Assembly (NCBI RefSeq): GCF_000013765.1
Contig: NC_007954.1
Coordinates: forward strand, 1,860,001 to 1,924,000
Reading direction: 5' to 3'
Origin: Shewanella denitrificans OS217
GTDB taxonomy: Bacteria > Pseudomonadota > Gammaproteobacteria > Enterobacterales > Shewanellaceae
DNA length: 64,000 bases
This document shows positions 35,058 through 44,189 of the stretch, piece after piece. Position 1 is the first letter of the stretch, and each line of letters opens with the position of its first letter. The notes under the pieces were generated by a model that made no database searches, was not told the origin of the DNA, and saw only the letters and a program-made list of their open reading frames with translations. The position numbers were made by a program, and so were the translations under genes.

Positions 35058-35090
35058 AAAAGTCGTGTATTATGCGCCGACTTTTTCTTT
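35058..35090 (+). terminator. Terminator between the transglycosylase homologue and ycgN
   Basis: AAAAGTCG and CGACTTTT form an 8-bp stem around 12 bases, followed by TTTCTTT. It ends only about 22 bases before the ycgN start, so ycgN must rely on readthrough or on a promoter inside this region. Confidence 0.6.
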
Positions 35091-35111
35091 ATTGTAGGCG
35101 TGACAGCGAGT

Positions 35112-35552
35112 ATGGCTTTTTGGACAGAGAAAACCTTGGCAGAAATGACCCCAACAGAATGGGAATCTTTATGTGATGGCTGCGGCAAATGCTGTTTAAA
35201 TAAGCTTATCGATGATGAGACAGAAGAACTCTACTACACCAATGCCAGTTGCCATTTACTCAATCTAGAAACTTGCAGCTGCAAGCGTTACCCTGAACGT
35301 TTTGAATACGTGCCTGAATGCACTGCCATTACCGTGGAAAACATTGCTTCTTTGACTTGGTTGCCTGATAGCTGTGCCTATCGCAGGTTATACTTAGGTC
35401 GGACCTTACCCAGTTGGCATCCCTTGCTGACAGGTTCTAAAGATGCCATGCACAAGGCTGGCATTTCAGTAAAAGACAAAATCATCAGTGAAATTAAAGT
35501 GCGTAACATTGAAGAACACATCGTACTTTGGCCATTAAAAGACATAGATTAA
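35112..35552 (+). CDS. ycgN: YcgN-family cysteine-cluster protein
   Basis: 146 aa member of UPF0260/YkgJ-like proteins. Cysteines in LCDGCGKCCLNKL and ETCSCKRYPERF form the conserved cluster, suggesting an iron-sulfur or zinc site. The biochemical role is unknown. Start: ATG at 35112 (MAFWTEKTLAEM) fits the family; a GTG at 35100 is in frame and would add four residues. The C-terminal HPLLTGSKDAMHKAGISV block is also family-typical. It is convergent with dsbB. Confidence 0.92.
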   Translation: MAFWTEKTLAEMTPTEWESLCDGCGKCCLNKLIDDETEELYYTNASCHLLNLETCSCKRYPERFEYVPECTAITVENIASLTWLPDSCAYRRLYLGRTLPSWHPLLTGSKDAMHKAGISVKDKIISEIKVRNIEEHIVLWPLKDID

Positions 35553-35610
35553 ACAACCATCCTTGGCCGTTCAGGCGTCATCAGCCTCTGGTTATTAACG
35601 GTATGGCCTG

Positions 35611-36138
35611 TTAACTGTATGGATTAGTGGGTTTCTTGTACAGTAATCCAGGGTAGATGAATAGCAAAAACGCGATTGAATACCCAACGAAGGCGATTAA
35701 GGTCCATTGAGTCATACTCAGTGACATCATGGTCCAAGGAATGTCACTGCACATGCCTGTTGGCATGAAAATGGAAGGCATCCAGGCATCCAGCGGCATC
35801 CAAGTCGGAAATTCTGGATAGAATGAACAGGTAGAGAAAGGCGAGGGATTAGCCTGCATTTGATAAAGCTCAAAGGATAATTTCGCCCCCCATGCACTGC
35901 TGACTCCCCAGAGTGACATGCCCAAAAACCGCACTATCCAAAATCTCGGTGCTATGCTGCCAACCAGTCCCGCTAAGATAAGTCCTAACACAGCGACACG
36001 AATGTAAATACACATGACGCAGGGGTCTAGTAGCATCACATATTGAAAATACAGTGCAGAGGCTTCAAGGCCTAATGCACTGAACATTAATATCAACCAT
36101 GCACTTCTTTGCTGGCTAAACGTCACTAATTTAGACAA
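35611..36138 (-). CDS. dsbB: Disulfide bond formation protein B
   Basis: 175 aa inner-membrane quinone reductase that reoxidises DsbA. Four TM helices are at about residues 13-31, 42-62, 68-88 and 142-165. The redox pairs Cys40-Cys43 (DPCVMC) and Cys104-Cys130 are at the classical spacing. Electrons flow from DsbA through these Cys to the quinone pool. Downstream of nhaB on the same strand but separated by a strong terminator, so it probably has its own promoter. Confidence 0.97.
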   Translation of the reverse strand: MSKLVTFSQQRSAWLILMFSALGLEASALYFQYVMLLDPCVMCIYIRVAVLGLILAGLVGSIAPRFWIVRFLGMSLWGVSSAWGAKLSFELYQMQANPSPFSTCSFYPEFPTWMPLDAWMPSIFMPTGMCSDIPWTMMSLSMTQWTLIAFVGYSIAFLLFIYPGLLYKKPTNPYS

Positions 36139-36180
36139 GATTAACTCCTAATGATCTTTATCACTGAATACGAGAAAAAT

Positions 36181-36214
36181 CAAAGAAACACCCTCAATAG
36201 AGGGTGTTTCTTTG
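36181..36214. terminator. Terminator between nhaB and dsbB
   Basis: CAAAGAAACACCCTC and GAGGGTGTTTCTTTG form a 15-bp perfect stem around AATA, 22 bases after the nhaB stop. T-rich ends on both sides. Confidence 0.85.
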
Positions 36215-36236
36215 ATTGAAGGACAACGAAAGCGGA

Positions 36237-37823
36237 TTAATGTCCGACCACGCTTTCAGTCAATTCTTTGGCTGAATGATGCATGATGATGTTGTTATCA
36301 TAAAAATACTGCGTCATTTCCACCAAGAAGCCTGACTCGATAGTCACTATGCCGACAATCGACAAAACTAGGGTGTAAGGCAGTGCCATGATAACCATTC
36401 GACCATAAGACAGGCGAATGAGTGGGGCTAAAGCTGAGGTCAATAGGAACAAGAAGGCGGCTTGGCCATTGGGCGTGGCAACTGATGGTAAGTTGGTGCC
36501 CGTATTGATAGCCACAGCTAATAAGTCGAATTGATCTCGGGTAATTTGACCACTAAGCAAAGCACTTTTCACTTCATTAATGTAAACGGTACCGACAAAG
36601 ACGTTGTCACTGACCATAGACAATACCCCGTTAGCGATGAAAAAGACCACGAGCTGTGCATTGCCCTCGAAGGTTAGCGCCCATTGAATGACAGGGGCAA
36701 ATAGTCTTTGATCTATGATAACGCCGACGATCGCAAAAAATACTGCAAGTAACGCAGTGAAAGGCAGTGCTTCTTCGAAGGCTTTACCCAAAGAATGTTC
36801 ATCGGTAATGCCGTTAAAGGCTGTGGTTAAAATAATGACGGATAAACCAATTAAACCCACAGAAGCTAAGTGTAATGCGAGTCCTGCAACTAACCAGACA
36901 CCCACCAAGGCTTGAATAATTAACTTCACTTTATCGCGGTCACTACGATGCGTATCTTCATAGGCATCGTAATCGCTTAATATTTTATGGACGTTTTCTG
37001 GTAGTTGTACGCCATAGGTGAACCATTTTAATTTCTCGACTACCACACAGGTCAATAAGCCAGACAAAAGCACAGGTATGGTCACAGGTGACATTCGGAT
37101 AAAGAATTCACCGAATTGCCAATGGGCTTGGGCTGCAATGATTAAGTTCTGTGGTTCACCTACCATGGTACAAACACCGCCAAGGGCGGTACCGACACCG
37201 GCATGCATTAGCAGGTTACGCAGAAAGCCACGAAAGGATTCTAAATCATCGGCGTTGAGTTGATCATGGGACTCAGAGGTATGGTCGTGATCTGAACTAA
37301 AGTCTTTGCCGGATGCCACCTTATGATAAATCGAGTAGAAACCTATGCCTACAGCGATAATGACCGCGATGACAGTCAATGCATCGAGGAATGCTGATAA
37401 GAAGGCCGCTGCGACGCAAAACAGTAATGATAAATAGGTTTTAGAGCGTACCTTAGTGATCATCTTAGTAAACACAAAAAGGAGTAGCTGCTTCATGAAG
37501 TAGATGCCTGCCACCATAAAGATAAGCAGTAATAACACTTCTAAATTGGCTTGGATTTCATGCAATACCTGAGATGGGGAGGTCATGCCGATAGCCACAG
37601 CTTGAATGGCTAGCAAACCACCGGGTTGTAACGGGTAACATTTAAGTGCCATGGCTAAGGTGAAAATAAATTCTAGGACCAATACCCAACCAGCGACGAA
37701 GGGGTTAATGAAGAAAAATATTAATGGGTTAATGACTAGAAATGACAAAATAGCGAGTTTGTACCATTTGGGAGAATTTCCTAAAAAGTTAACAAATAAC
37801 GCATCAATTTTGTTCGCAGGCAT
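36237..37823 (-). CDS. nhaB: Na+/H+ antiporter NhaB
   Basis: 528 aa polytopic membrane protein with about 12 hydrophobic segments. NFLGNSPKWYKLAIL, PFVAGWVLVLEFIFTLAMALKCYPLQPGGLLAIQA and FLSAFLDALTVIAVIIA are diagnostic NhaB blocks. It exchanges cytosolic Na+ for external H+ for salt and pH homeostasis. I chose the ATG at 37823 (MPANKIDALFVN), which has GGAGAGG upstream; an upstream frame start at 37877 is not conserved. A charged His/Asp-rich cytoplasmic loop (SSDHDHTSESHDQLN) lies near residue 190. Divergent from fadR. Confidence 0.97.
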   Translation of the reverse strand: MPANKIDALFVNFLGNSPKWYKLAILSFLVINPLIFFFINPFVAGWVLVLEFIFTLAMALKCYPLQPGGLLAIQAVAIGMTSPSQVLHEIQANLEVLLLLIFMVAGIYFMKQLLLFVFTKMITKVRSKTYLSLLFCVAAAFLSAFLDALTVIAVIIAVGIGFYSIYHKVASGKDFSSDHDHTSESHDQLNADDLESFRGFLRNLLMHAGVGTALGGVCTMVGEPQNLIIAAQAHWQFGEFFIRMSPVTIPVLLSGLLTCVVVEKLKWFTYGVQLPENVHKILSDYDAYEDTHRSDRDKVKLIIQALVGVWLVAGLALHLASVGLIGLSVIILTTAFNGITDEHSLGKAFEEALPFTALLAVFFAIVGVIIDQRLFAPVIQWALTFEGNAQLVVFFIANGVLSMVSDNVFVGTVYINEVKSALLSGQITRDQFDLLAVAINTGTNLPSVATPNGQAAFLFLLTSALAPLIRLSYGRMVIMALPYTLVLSIVGIVTIESGFLVEMTQYFYDNNIIMHHSAKELTESVVGH

Positions 37824-38300
37824 AGACGCCTCTCCAATTGGTTGAAAGTGATATTCATGAGTACCTACATAGGGCACCCTAATTTTAAGCCGTTTAACAT
37901 TTGCCTTGCCAATTTACTCTGTTTAAATGCAGAGCAAGGGCGATAAGAACACCCAGATGTTGCAATATTGTTGTATTAGCATCTAAGTTAGGGCTAAAAA
38001 GCCATTACCTTAGAAAATATACGCTAAAAGCTTTTCATTCAAGTTGTTACTCTCACAAATTGGCATTTAAACTCTGGGCGAACCAGTCTAGCTTAATCCC
38101 CAAATCATTGTAACGCATGAATTTGTGATCAGCTTCCTAAAAGCTGAAAAATTAACAGAAATTTTACCTTTAGCTCAAGTCATTGGCCAAAATTAGGCTA
38201 TCTGCTGTGAATATGGGGCTGAGTTTAATATCAATGGTTTCCATTTTGGGTGGCTCTGGTATGATCAGTCACATTAAATCGCAATGGGATGTTTAGGCTG
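37824..38300. other. Divergent intergenic region nhaB/fadR
   Basis: 477 bases without a supported gene. It must contain both promoters. The most specific signal is the FadR-like operator at 38254-38270. Confidence 0.45.
38254..38270. promoter_or_regulatory. Candidate FadR operator overlapping the fadR -10
   Basis: CTCTGGTATGATCAGTC matches 13 of 17 positions of the E. coli fadBA-type FadR site ATCTGGTACGACCAGAT (recalled). It contains TATGAT, a plausible -10, 36 bases before the fadR ATG. This suggests autoregulation; the -35 is poor. Confidence 0.45.
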
Positions 38301-39020
38301 ATGATTATCAATGCCAAAGGACCTGCAAGTTTTGCAGAGAAATATATTGTGCGTTCTATTTGGGATAATAAGTTCCCACCAGGGTCTATTTTACCCGCTG
38401 AACGGGAACTTTCTGAGCTTATCGGGGTAACTCGCACCACGTTACGTGAAGTATTGCAGCGCCTTGCGAGGGATGGTTGGCTGAAGATCCAACACGGTAA
38501 ACCGACTCAGGTGAATAACTTCTGGGAAACCTCTGGGCTGAATATTCTTGAGACTATCGCCGATTTAAATCCGGAAGGTTTTCCTGTCTTGGTTGATCAA
38601 TTGTTATCTGCAAGAACCAATGTCAGCGCAATTTATTTCCGTGGTGCCTTAAGAAATAATCCTGATCAAGCCGTAGACGTGCTTGCCGGTATTCACCAAC
38701 TTGAAAACACCGCAGAAGCCTTTGCTGAGTTTGACTACCAATTACATCATAGACTGGCATTTTCTTCTGGCAACCCACTTTATGTATTGATATTGAATGG
38801 TTTTAAAGGCTTGTATAGCCGAGTGGGTCGTTACTATTTTTCCAGCAGCGATGCCAGAGCCTTAGCACTGAATTTTTATGTGGAATTAGAAAAGCTTGCC
38901 CTAGCTAAGAACTACATTGATGTGCCAGCAGTGATGCGCAGCTATGGTATCAATAGCGGTAAAATGTGGCAAAGACTGCGAGATGATATGCCCGCAGACA
39001 TCGCCCAAGATAAAAGCTAA
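38301..39020 (+). CDS. fadR: Fatty acid metabolism regulator FadR
   Basis: 239 aa, the usual length. N-terminal winged-helix GntR domain (ILPAERELSELIGVTRTTLRE, VLQRLARDGWLKIQHGKP) and the C-terminal acyl-CoA-binding helical domain (SGNPLYVLILNGFKGLYSRVGRYYF). Acyl-CoA binding releases DNA, derepressing fad genes and reducing fab activation. I chose the ATG at 38301 (MIINAKGPASFAEKYIV). The start at 38289 is less likely. It has a candidate operator in its own promoter. Confidence 0.97.
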   Translation: MIINAKGPASFAEKYIVRSIWDNKFPPGSILPAERELSELIGVTRTTLREVLQRLARDGWLKIQHGKPTQVNNFWETSGLNILETIADLNPEGFPVLVDQLLSARTNVSAIYFRGALRNNPDQAVDVLAGIHQLENTAEAFAEFDYQLHHRLAFSSGNPLYVLILNGFKGLYSRVGRYYFSSSDARALALNFYVELEKLALAKNYIDVPAVMRSYGINSGKMWQRLRDDMPADIAQDKS

Positions 39021-39037
39021 TCGCGTCATATCGTCAT

Positions 39038-39065
39038 AAATAATGCCCTAATTAGGGCATTATTT
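39038..39065. terminator. Bidirectional terminator between fadR and the SpoVR gene
   Basis: AAATAATGCCCTA and TAGGGCATTATTT form an almost continuous palindrome between convergent genes. Confidence 0.75.
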
Positions 39066-39111
39066 ATTTGCAGTCATCTAAACCCACCATCAGCCACTAT
39101 TTATGACGACA

Positions 39112-40626
39112 TTAGTCGGCGCCATCGGTCACGCATGTACCCAGCACTGTGACTTCCCCTTGTTCATCAACTTGCTCCAGTGACACATCAAAACCCCATA
39201 GACGATGAAGGTGTTTTAGCACTTCGTCTAGACTACCGTCTAATGGGATGTGGTTACTTGGGATATGTCTTAAGGTTAATGAGCGATCGCCATTCACTTT
39301 GACGTTTTGCACTTGAATATTAGGTTCTAAATTTGACAGATTATATTGCTGAGACAGCTGAAAGCGTATGTCTTTATAGCCTTGTTCATCGTGAATGGCT
39401 GAAATTGACATCTGGCTGCGTTTTTCATCATCTAGAATACTGAAGAATTTAAAATCACGAATGATTTTAGGGGAGAGATATTGGCTAATAAAGCTTTCGT
39501 CCTTAAAATTTTTCATGGCGAAATGCAGTGTGGTTAACCAGTCACTGCCGGCAATGTCGGGAAACCAAATTTTATCTTCATCGGTAGGATGTTCACAAAT
39601 ACGGCGAATATCCACAAACATGCTAAACCCAAGAGCATAAGGGTTGATGCCGGAATAATATTTACTGTTGTAGCTAGGTTGTGCCACTACGCCTGTGTGG
39701 CTTTGAAGGAACTCCAACATAAATCTGTCTGTGACTAGGCCATCGTCATAGAGGTGATTGAGGATAGTATAATGCCAGAAAGTCGCCCAACCTTCGTTCA
39801 TGACTTGGGTTTGTTTTTGCGGATAAAAATACTGTGCCATCTTTCGCACTATTCTGACAATTTCTCGCTGCCAAGGCTCTAATAATGGCGCCTTTTTCTC
39901 AATAAAATAGAGTATATTCTCCTGAGGTTCGGCTGGGAAGTTGGGTTTGTTGCTGTGGCTTGCCTCAGACTGAGTCGTCGGTACGGTACGCCATAGATCA
40001 TTGACCTGACTTTGCAGGTAGGCTTCTCTATCTTGCTGGCGATCTTGCTCTTCTTTTAAAGAGATTTTGCTGGGGCGCTTATACCTATCGACGCCATAAT
40101 TCATTAATGCATGGCAAGAATCTAAAGTTAATTCAACTTGTTCTATGCCATATTTAAGCTCACATTCACGGATATAGTTTTTGGAAAATACCAAATAATC
40201 TATGATGGAGCTGGCTTCTGTCCAGGATTCGAATAAGTAGTTGTTTTTAAAGAAACTATTGTGACCAAAGCAGGCGTGAGCAATCACCAATGCCTGCATG
40301 GTAATGGTATTCTCCTCCATTAAATAGGCAATACAAGGATCAGAGTTAATCACAATTTCATAGGCTAAGCCCATTTGACCGCGGCGATAGCCTTGTTCGG
40401 TTTCAATAAACTTTTTGCCAAATGACCAATGGGTGTAACCTATGGGCATGCCAATACCCGCATACGCATCCATCATTTGTTCGGCAGTGATGATTTCGAT
40501 TTGATTTGGATAGCTGGTTATTTTATAAATGCCTGCCACTCGCTCGATTTCAGTAAGATAGGCTTGCAGCAAATCAAAGGTCCATTCGGGTCCATCATCA
40601 AGTGGTTTTGTGCGTCGTTTGGCCAT
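39112..40626 (-). CDS. ycgB: SpoVR family protein
   Basis: 504 aa, strong match to the SpoVR/YcgB family in length and order of blocks (WTFDLLQAYLTEIERVA; MNEGWATFWHYTILNHLYDDGLV; GINPYALGFSMFVDIRRICEHP). The HxxxE-like clusters suggest a metal site, but the enzymatic role is unknown. It is a conserved partner of PrkA and YeaH in general-stress and nitrogen-starvation responses. It starts 9 bases after the yeaH stop, so it is the third gene of that operon. Confidence 0.95.
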   Translation of the reverse strand: MAKRRTKPLDDGPEWTFDLLQAYLTEIERVAGIYKITSYPNQIEIITAEQMMDAYAGIGMPIGYTHWSFGKKFIETEQGYRRGQMGLAYEIVINSDPCIAYLMEENTITMQALVIAHACFGHNSFFKNNYLFESWTEASSIIDYLVFSKNYIRECELKYGIEQVELTLDSCHALMNYGVDRYKRPSKISLKEEQDRQQDREAYLQSQVNDLWRTVPTTQSEASHSNKPNFPAEPQENILYFIEKKAPLLEPWQREIVRIVRKMAQYFYPQKQTQVMNEGWATFWHYTILNHLYDDGLVTDRFMLEFLQSHTGVVAQPSYNSKYYSGINPYALGFSMFVDIRRICEHPTDEDKIWFPDIAGSDWLTTLHFAMKNFKDESFISQYLSPKIIRDFKFFSILDDEKRSQMSISAIHDEQGYKDIRFQLSQQYNLSNLEPNIQVQNVKVNGDRSLTLRHIPSNHIPLDGSLDEVLKHLHRLWGFDVSLEQVDEQGEVTVLGTCVTDGAD

Positions 40627-40635
40627 AATGTTCCC

Positions 40636-41901
40636 CTATACTGCTTGCTTTCTAAATAGCTCTCTAAAGACGGGGTAAATATCTCCTGCGTCTTTGATGT
40701 GCTGCACAGCAATGTTGTCGAAGCTTTGTTGTAGTTTTTCGTATTCATTCCACAATGTTTGATGCGATCTATGGGTTATTTCTATGTAACTGAAATAGCG
40801 CACAAGCGGCAATATTTTATTGGTCAGCAAGTCGCGACAATAGGGGGAGTCATCGGCCCAGTTGTCACCGTCTGAGGCTTGTGCGGCGTAGATATTCCAT
40901 TCGTTCGCGGGGTACCTGTCTTGCTGTATTTCATGCATTAATTTCAAGGCGCTAGATACAATGGTACCGCCGGTTTCTTGAGAGTAGAAAAATTCATGTT
41001 CATCGACTTCCTTGGCTTGAGTGTGATGGCGGATATAGACAACCTCCAGATTTTTGTAGGTGCGGGTTAAAAATAAGTACAGCAAGATATAAAATCGCTT
41101 AGCCATGTCCTTAGTGGCTTGATCCATGGAGCCTGAGACGTCCATCAAGCAAAACATCACAGCTTGGCTAGAGGGCTTTTCACGTTTGGCGAAATTATTA
41201 AAGCGCAGATCAAAGGTATCAATAAAAGGCACTTTGGCTATTTGCTTTTTCAGTTCGCTGATTTTCTCTTTTAACTCCAGAATGGCTTCGGCTTTGGCGC
41301 CGGGGGTATTCTCAAGCAGTTCAAGTTCTGCCTCATAAACCGCTAATTGTTTTTTCTTACCCGCCGACATGGCGATGCGTCTTGCAAGGGATGATCGCAG
41401 TGAACGCACGATATTGATGTTGGCAGGAACCCCATCGTTGGTGAAGCCCGCGCGGTAAATCTGATATTCCACTAATTTATTTAAGCGGTTTTTTTGTAAG
41501 TTGGGCAATTCTAGATCTTCAAATAACAGTTCTAAATACTCATCCTTTGAAATTTGAAATACAAAATCATCATCACCCTCTCCAGAATCACTCGCCTCAC
41601 CTTGACCTGATCCACCTTCACCGCCTTTTTGACGATCAATTTTATCGCCGCGGTTGAATCTATCGTTGCCAGGATGCACACGCTCACGTACGCCTCCCTT
41701 TCCTTGGCGAAACATGGGCTCACTGATGTCCTTGGTAGGAATGCTGACCTTTTCACCTTTGTCTATGTCAGTCACACTGCGACGAGTCACAGCATCGCTG
41801 ACGGCTTGTTTGATTTGTTTTTTATATCGCTCGATAAAACGCTGCCGATTGACAGTGCTTTTGCCTTTTGCATTCAAGCGTCTATCAATAAAATTTGCCA
41901 T
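40636..41901 (-). CDS. yeaH: YeaH/YhbH (DUF444) protein
   Basis: 421 aa. The N-terminus MANFIDRRLNAKGKSTVNRQ, an acidic/glycine-rich linker (GGEGGSGQGEASDSGEGD) and a C-terminal VWA-like domain with the MIDAS-type DVSGSMDQATKDMAK are present. A partner of the PrkA kinase; it may be a scaffold or substrate adaptor. I chose the ATG at 41901 because GGAAGG lies upstream and it matches the family start; an earlier in-frame start at 41946 lies in the intergenic part. Between yeaG and the SpoVR gene in one operon. Confidence 0.95.
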   Translation of the reverse strand: MANFIDRRLNAKGKSTVNRQRFIERYKKQIKQAVSDAVTRRSVTDIDKGEKVSIPTKDISEPMFRQGKGGVRERVHPGNDRFNRGDKIDRQKGGEGGSGQGEASDSGEGDDDFVFQISKDEYLELLFEDLELPNLQKNRLNKLVEYQIYRAGFTNDGVPANINIVRSLRSSLARRIAMSAGKKKQLAVYEAELELLENTPGAKAEAILELKEKISELKKQIAKVPFIDTFDLRFNNFAKREKPSSQAVMFCLMDVSGSMDQATKDMAKRFYILLYLFLTRTYKNLEVVYIRHHTQAKEVDEHEFFYSQETGGTIVSSALKLMHEIQQDRYPANEWNIYAAQASDGDNWADDSPYCRDLLTNKILPLVRYFSYIEITHRSHQTLWNEYEKLQQSFDNIAVQHIKDAGDIYPVFRELFRKQAV

Positions 41902-41961
41902 AGGCACCTTCCAAGTCGAGAGGATGGTGCGGCGCAAGCACCGCACCTTGGTCAGTGGGGC

Positions 41962-43896
41962 TTAAGAGGATTTTCGCACCCTTAAATACCACTCGGACAA
42001 TAATCTGACTTGTTTTTTGGTGTAACCTTTATCCATCATGCGATTGACAAAATCGTCGTGTTTCTTCTGATCATCGGTAGAGGTTTTGGCATTAAAGGAG
42101 ATGACAGGTAATAAATCCTCGGTATTGGAGAACATTTTCTTTTCAATCACTACACGCAGTTTTTCATAACTGGTCCACAATGGATTATTACCATCATTAT
42201 TGGCCCGAGCACGCAGTACAAAGTTCACTATCTCGTTACGGAAATCCTTAGGGTTACTTATCCCTGCGGGCTTCTCGATTTTTTCAAGCTCAGCGTTTAG
42301 GGCGGCACGGTCAAACAATTGTCCTGTTTCAGGATCGCGATACTCTTGATCTTGGATCCAAAAATCAGCGTAGGTTACATAGCGGTCAAAGATATTCTGA
42401 CCGTATTCAGAGTAAGACTCTAAATACGCGGTTTGAATTTCTTTGCCGATAAATTCTACGTATTTAGGGATGAGGTAGCCTTTTAAAAACTCAAGATAAC
42501 GCTCACTCACATCGGCGGGGAATTGTTCCTGTTCGATTTGCTTTTCCAATACATAGAATAAGTGCACTGGGTTAGCGGCAATTTCCACATGATCGAAGTT
42601 AAACACCCGAGAGAGTATTTTAAAGGCGAAACGGGTCGACAGACCTTGCATGCCTTCATCGACCCCCGCATAGTCGCGGTATTCTTGATAGGATTTGGCT
42701 TTTGGATCTGTGTCTTTTAAGCTTTGACCGTTATAGACACGCATTTTTGAGTAAATCGATGAATTATCTGGGTTTTTAAGCCTAGATAACACGCTAAATT
42801 GGGCCAATGTTTCTAAGGTGCCAGGGGCACAAGGGGCTTTTGATAGCTCTGAATTGATTAACAATTTTTGATAGATAGCCATTTCTTCAGACACCCTTAA
42901 GCAATAGGGCACCTTGACGATATACACTCGGTCAAGAAAGGCTTCATTATTTTTATTATTTCTAAATGTGGTCCACTCAGATTCGTTAGAGTGAGCCAAA
43001 ATAATGCCATTATAGGGCAGGGCTGACAGACCCTCAGTGCCGTTATAATTACCTTCTTGGGTTGCGGTAAGCAGTGGGTGCAGTACCTTAATGGGGGCTT
43101 TAAACATCTCCACAAACTCCATTAACCCTTGGTTTGCACGGCACAAAGCGCCTGAATAAGCATAAGCATCGGCATCATCCTGAGAGAAATGCTCCAGCTG
43201 ACGTATATCCACTTTACCGACTAAGGCAGAAATATCCTGATTATTTTCATCTCCTGGTTCAGTTTTGGCGATTGCGAGTTGATCTAATACAGAGGGGAAG
43301 ACTTTCACCACCCTGAATTTACTGATATCACCGCCAAACTCATGCAGACGTTTCACCGCCCAAGGGGACATAATGGTTTTAATGTATCGGGTGGGTATGG
43401 CATATTCATCGCGAAGTAACTTGCCATCTTCTTCCACATCGAATAGGCAAAATGGGTGGTCATTCACTGGGCTTCTCACTCCGTTGGCACACAGAATGTA
43501 CACAGGAATTTTCTGCATTAAGGCTTTAAGCTTTTCAGCCAGTGATGATTTACCGCCACCCACAGGACCCAGCAGGTATAAGATTTGCTTCGATTCTTCA
43601 AGCCCTTGAGCCGAATGCTTGAGATAGGCAACAATTTGTTCAATGGCATCCTCCATGCCATAAAAATCTTTAAATGCAGGGTATTGGGAGATAAGTCGGT
43701 TGGAGAAGATCCGGCTTAAAATTGGCTTCTTGGACGTATCTATGACTTCTGCTTCACCAATGGCCATTAATAGCCGCTCGGCAGAGGTGACGTAAGCGCT
43801 TCTATCTTGCTTACAGATGTCGAGAAACTGCTCTAACGTGTATTCTTCGTCGAGCTTTTTCTCATATCTTTGTTGGTAGTGCTCGAAAATACTCAT
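41962..43896 (-). CDS. yeaG: PrkA-type AAA+/serine protein kinase YeaG
   Basis: 644 aa, the usual length. N-terminal AAA+ domain with Walker A LLGPVGGGKSSLAEKLK (about residues 105-120) and sensor-type blocks; C-terminal kinase-like region with STRFAFKILSRVFNFDHVE and RKQVRLL-type tail. It acts in stress and nutrient-limitation responses with YeaH and SpoVR. I chose the ATG at 43896 (MSIFEHYQQRYEKK), with AGGGGG upstream. First gene of the yeaG-yeaH-ycgB operon; the spacing to yeaH is about 60 bases. Confidence 0.97.
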   Translation of the reverse strand: MSIFEHYQQRYEKKLDEEYTLEQFLDICKQDRSAYVTSAERLLMAIGEAEVIDTSKKPILSRIFSNRLISQYPAFKDFYGMEDAIEQIVAYLKHSAQGLEESKQILYLLGPVGGGKSSLAEKLKALMQKIPVYILCANGVRSPVNDHPFCLFDVEEDGKLLRDEYAIPTRYIKTIMSPWAVKRLHEFGGDISKFRVVKVFPSVLDQLAIAKTEPGDENNQDISALVGKVDIRQLEHFSQDDADAYAYSGALCRANQGLMEFVEMFKAPIKVLHPLLTATQEGNYNGTEGLSALPYNGIILAHSNESEWTTFRNNKNNEAFLDRVYIVKVPYCLRVSEEMAIYQKLLINSELSKAPCAPGTLETLAQFSVLSRLKNPDNSSIYSKMRVYNGQSLKDTDPKAKSYQEYRDYAGVDEGMQGLSTRFAFKILSRVFNFDHVEIAANPVHLFYVLEKQIEQEQFPADVSERYLEFLKGYLIPKYVEFIGKEIQTAYLESYSEYGQNIFDRYVTYADFWIQDQEYRDPETGQLFDRAALNAELEKIEKPAGISNPKDFRNEIVNFVLRARANNDGNNPLWTSYEKLRVVIEKKMFSNTEDLLPVISFNAKTSTDDQKKHDDFVNRMMDKGYTKKQVRLLSEWYLRVRKSS

Positions 43897-44124
43897 AAAA
43901 CCCCCTAACACCGAACGCTAATAAGTCAATTTATACACCTTGCATTGACAGGTTAAGCAAGGGGGATAAATCTTCATTTACCTAGGGAAAGTTTAGGACA
44001 GCTTTAGGGGATGCGCGAAATAGTTTTAATAAAAATAGAATAAAAACAATAACAAATAGTTGCAAACGCAATAGTTGCAAAACTCAACATGCAAACATTA
44101 GCAGAGGAAATGGTTATTTAGCGG
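43897..44124. other. Upstream region of yeaG
   Basis: No gene. It holds a short direct repeat, AATAGTTGCAAA, at about 44054-44065 and 44070-44081. Such a pair upstream of a stress operon could be a regulator-binding site, but no known consensus was matched. Confidence 0.35.
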
Positions 44125-44153
44125 CAAAAAAAAGGAGCCAACTTGGGCTCCTT
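44125..44153 (-). terminator. Rho-independent terminator of sodB
   Basis: On the minus strand AAGGAGCC and GGCTCCTT form a stem around 6 bases, followed by a run of eight T. Confidence 0.9.
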
Positions 44154-44189
44154 GATGGTATGAGCTAGGCTCATATTATGCGATTAGGC

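Noticed and set aside
41629..41985. Long plus-strand frame opposite yeaH/yeaG
   Set aside because: Overlaps two convincing genes on the other strand and has no family signal.
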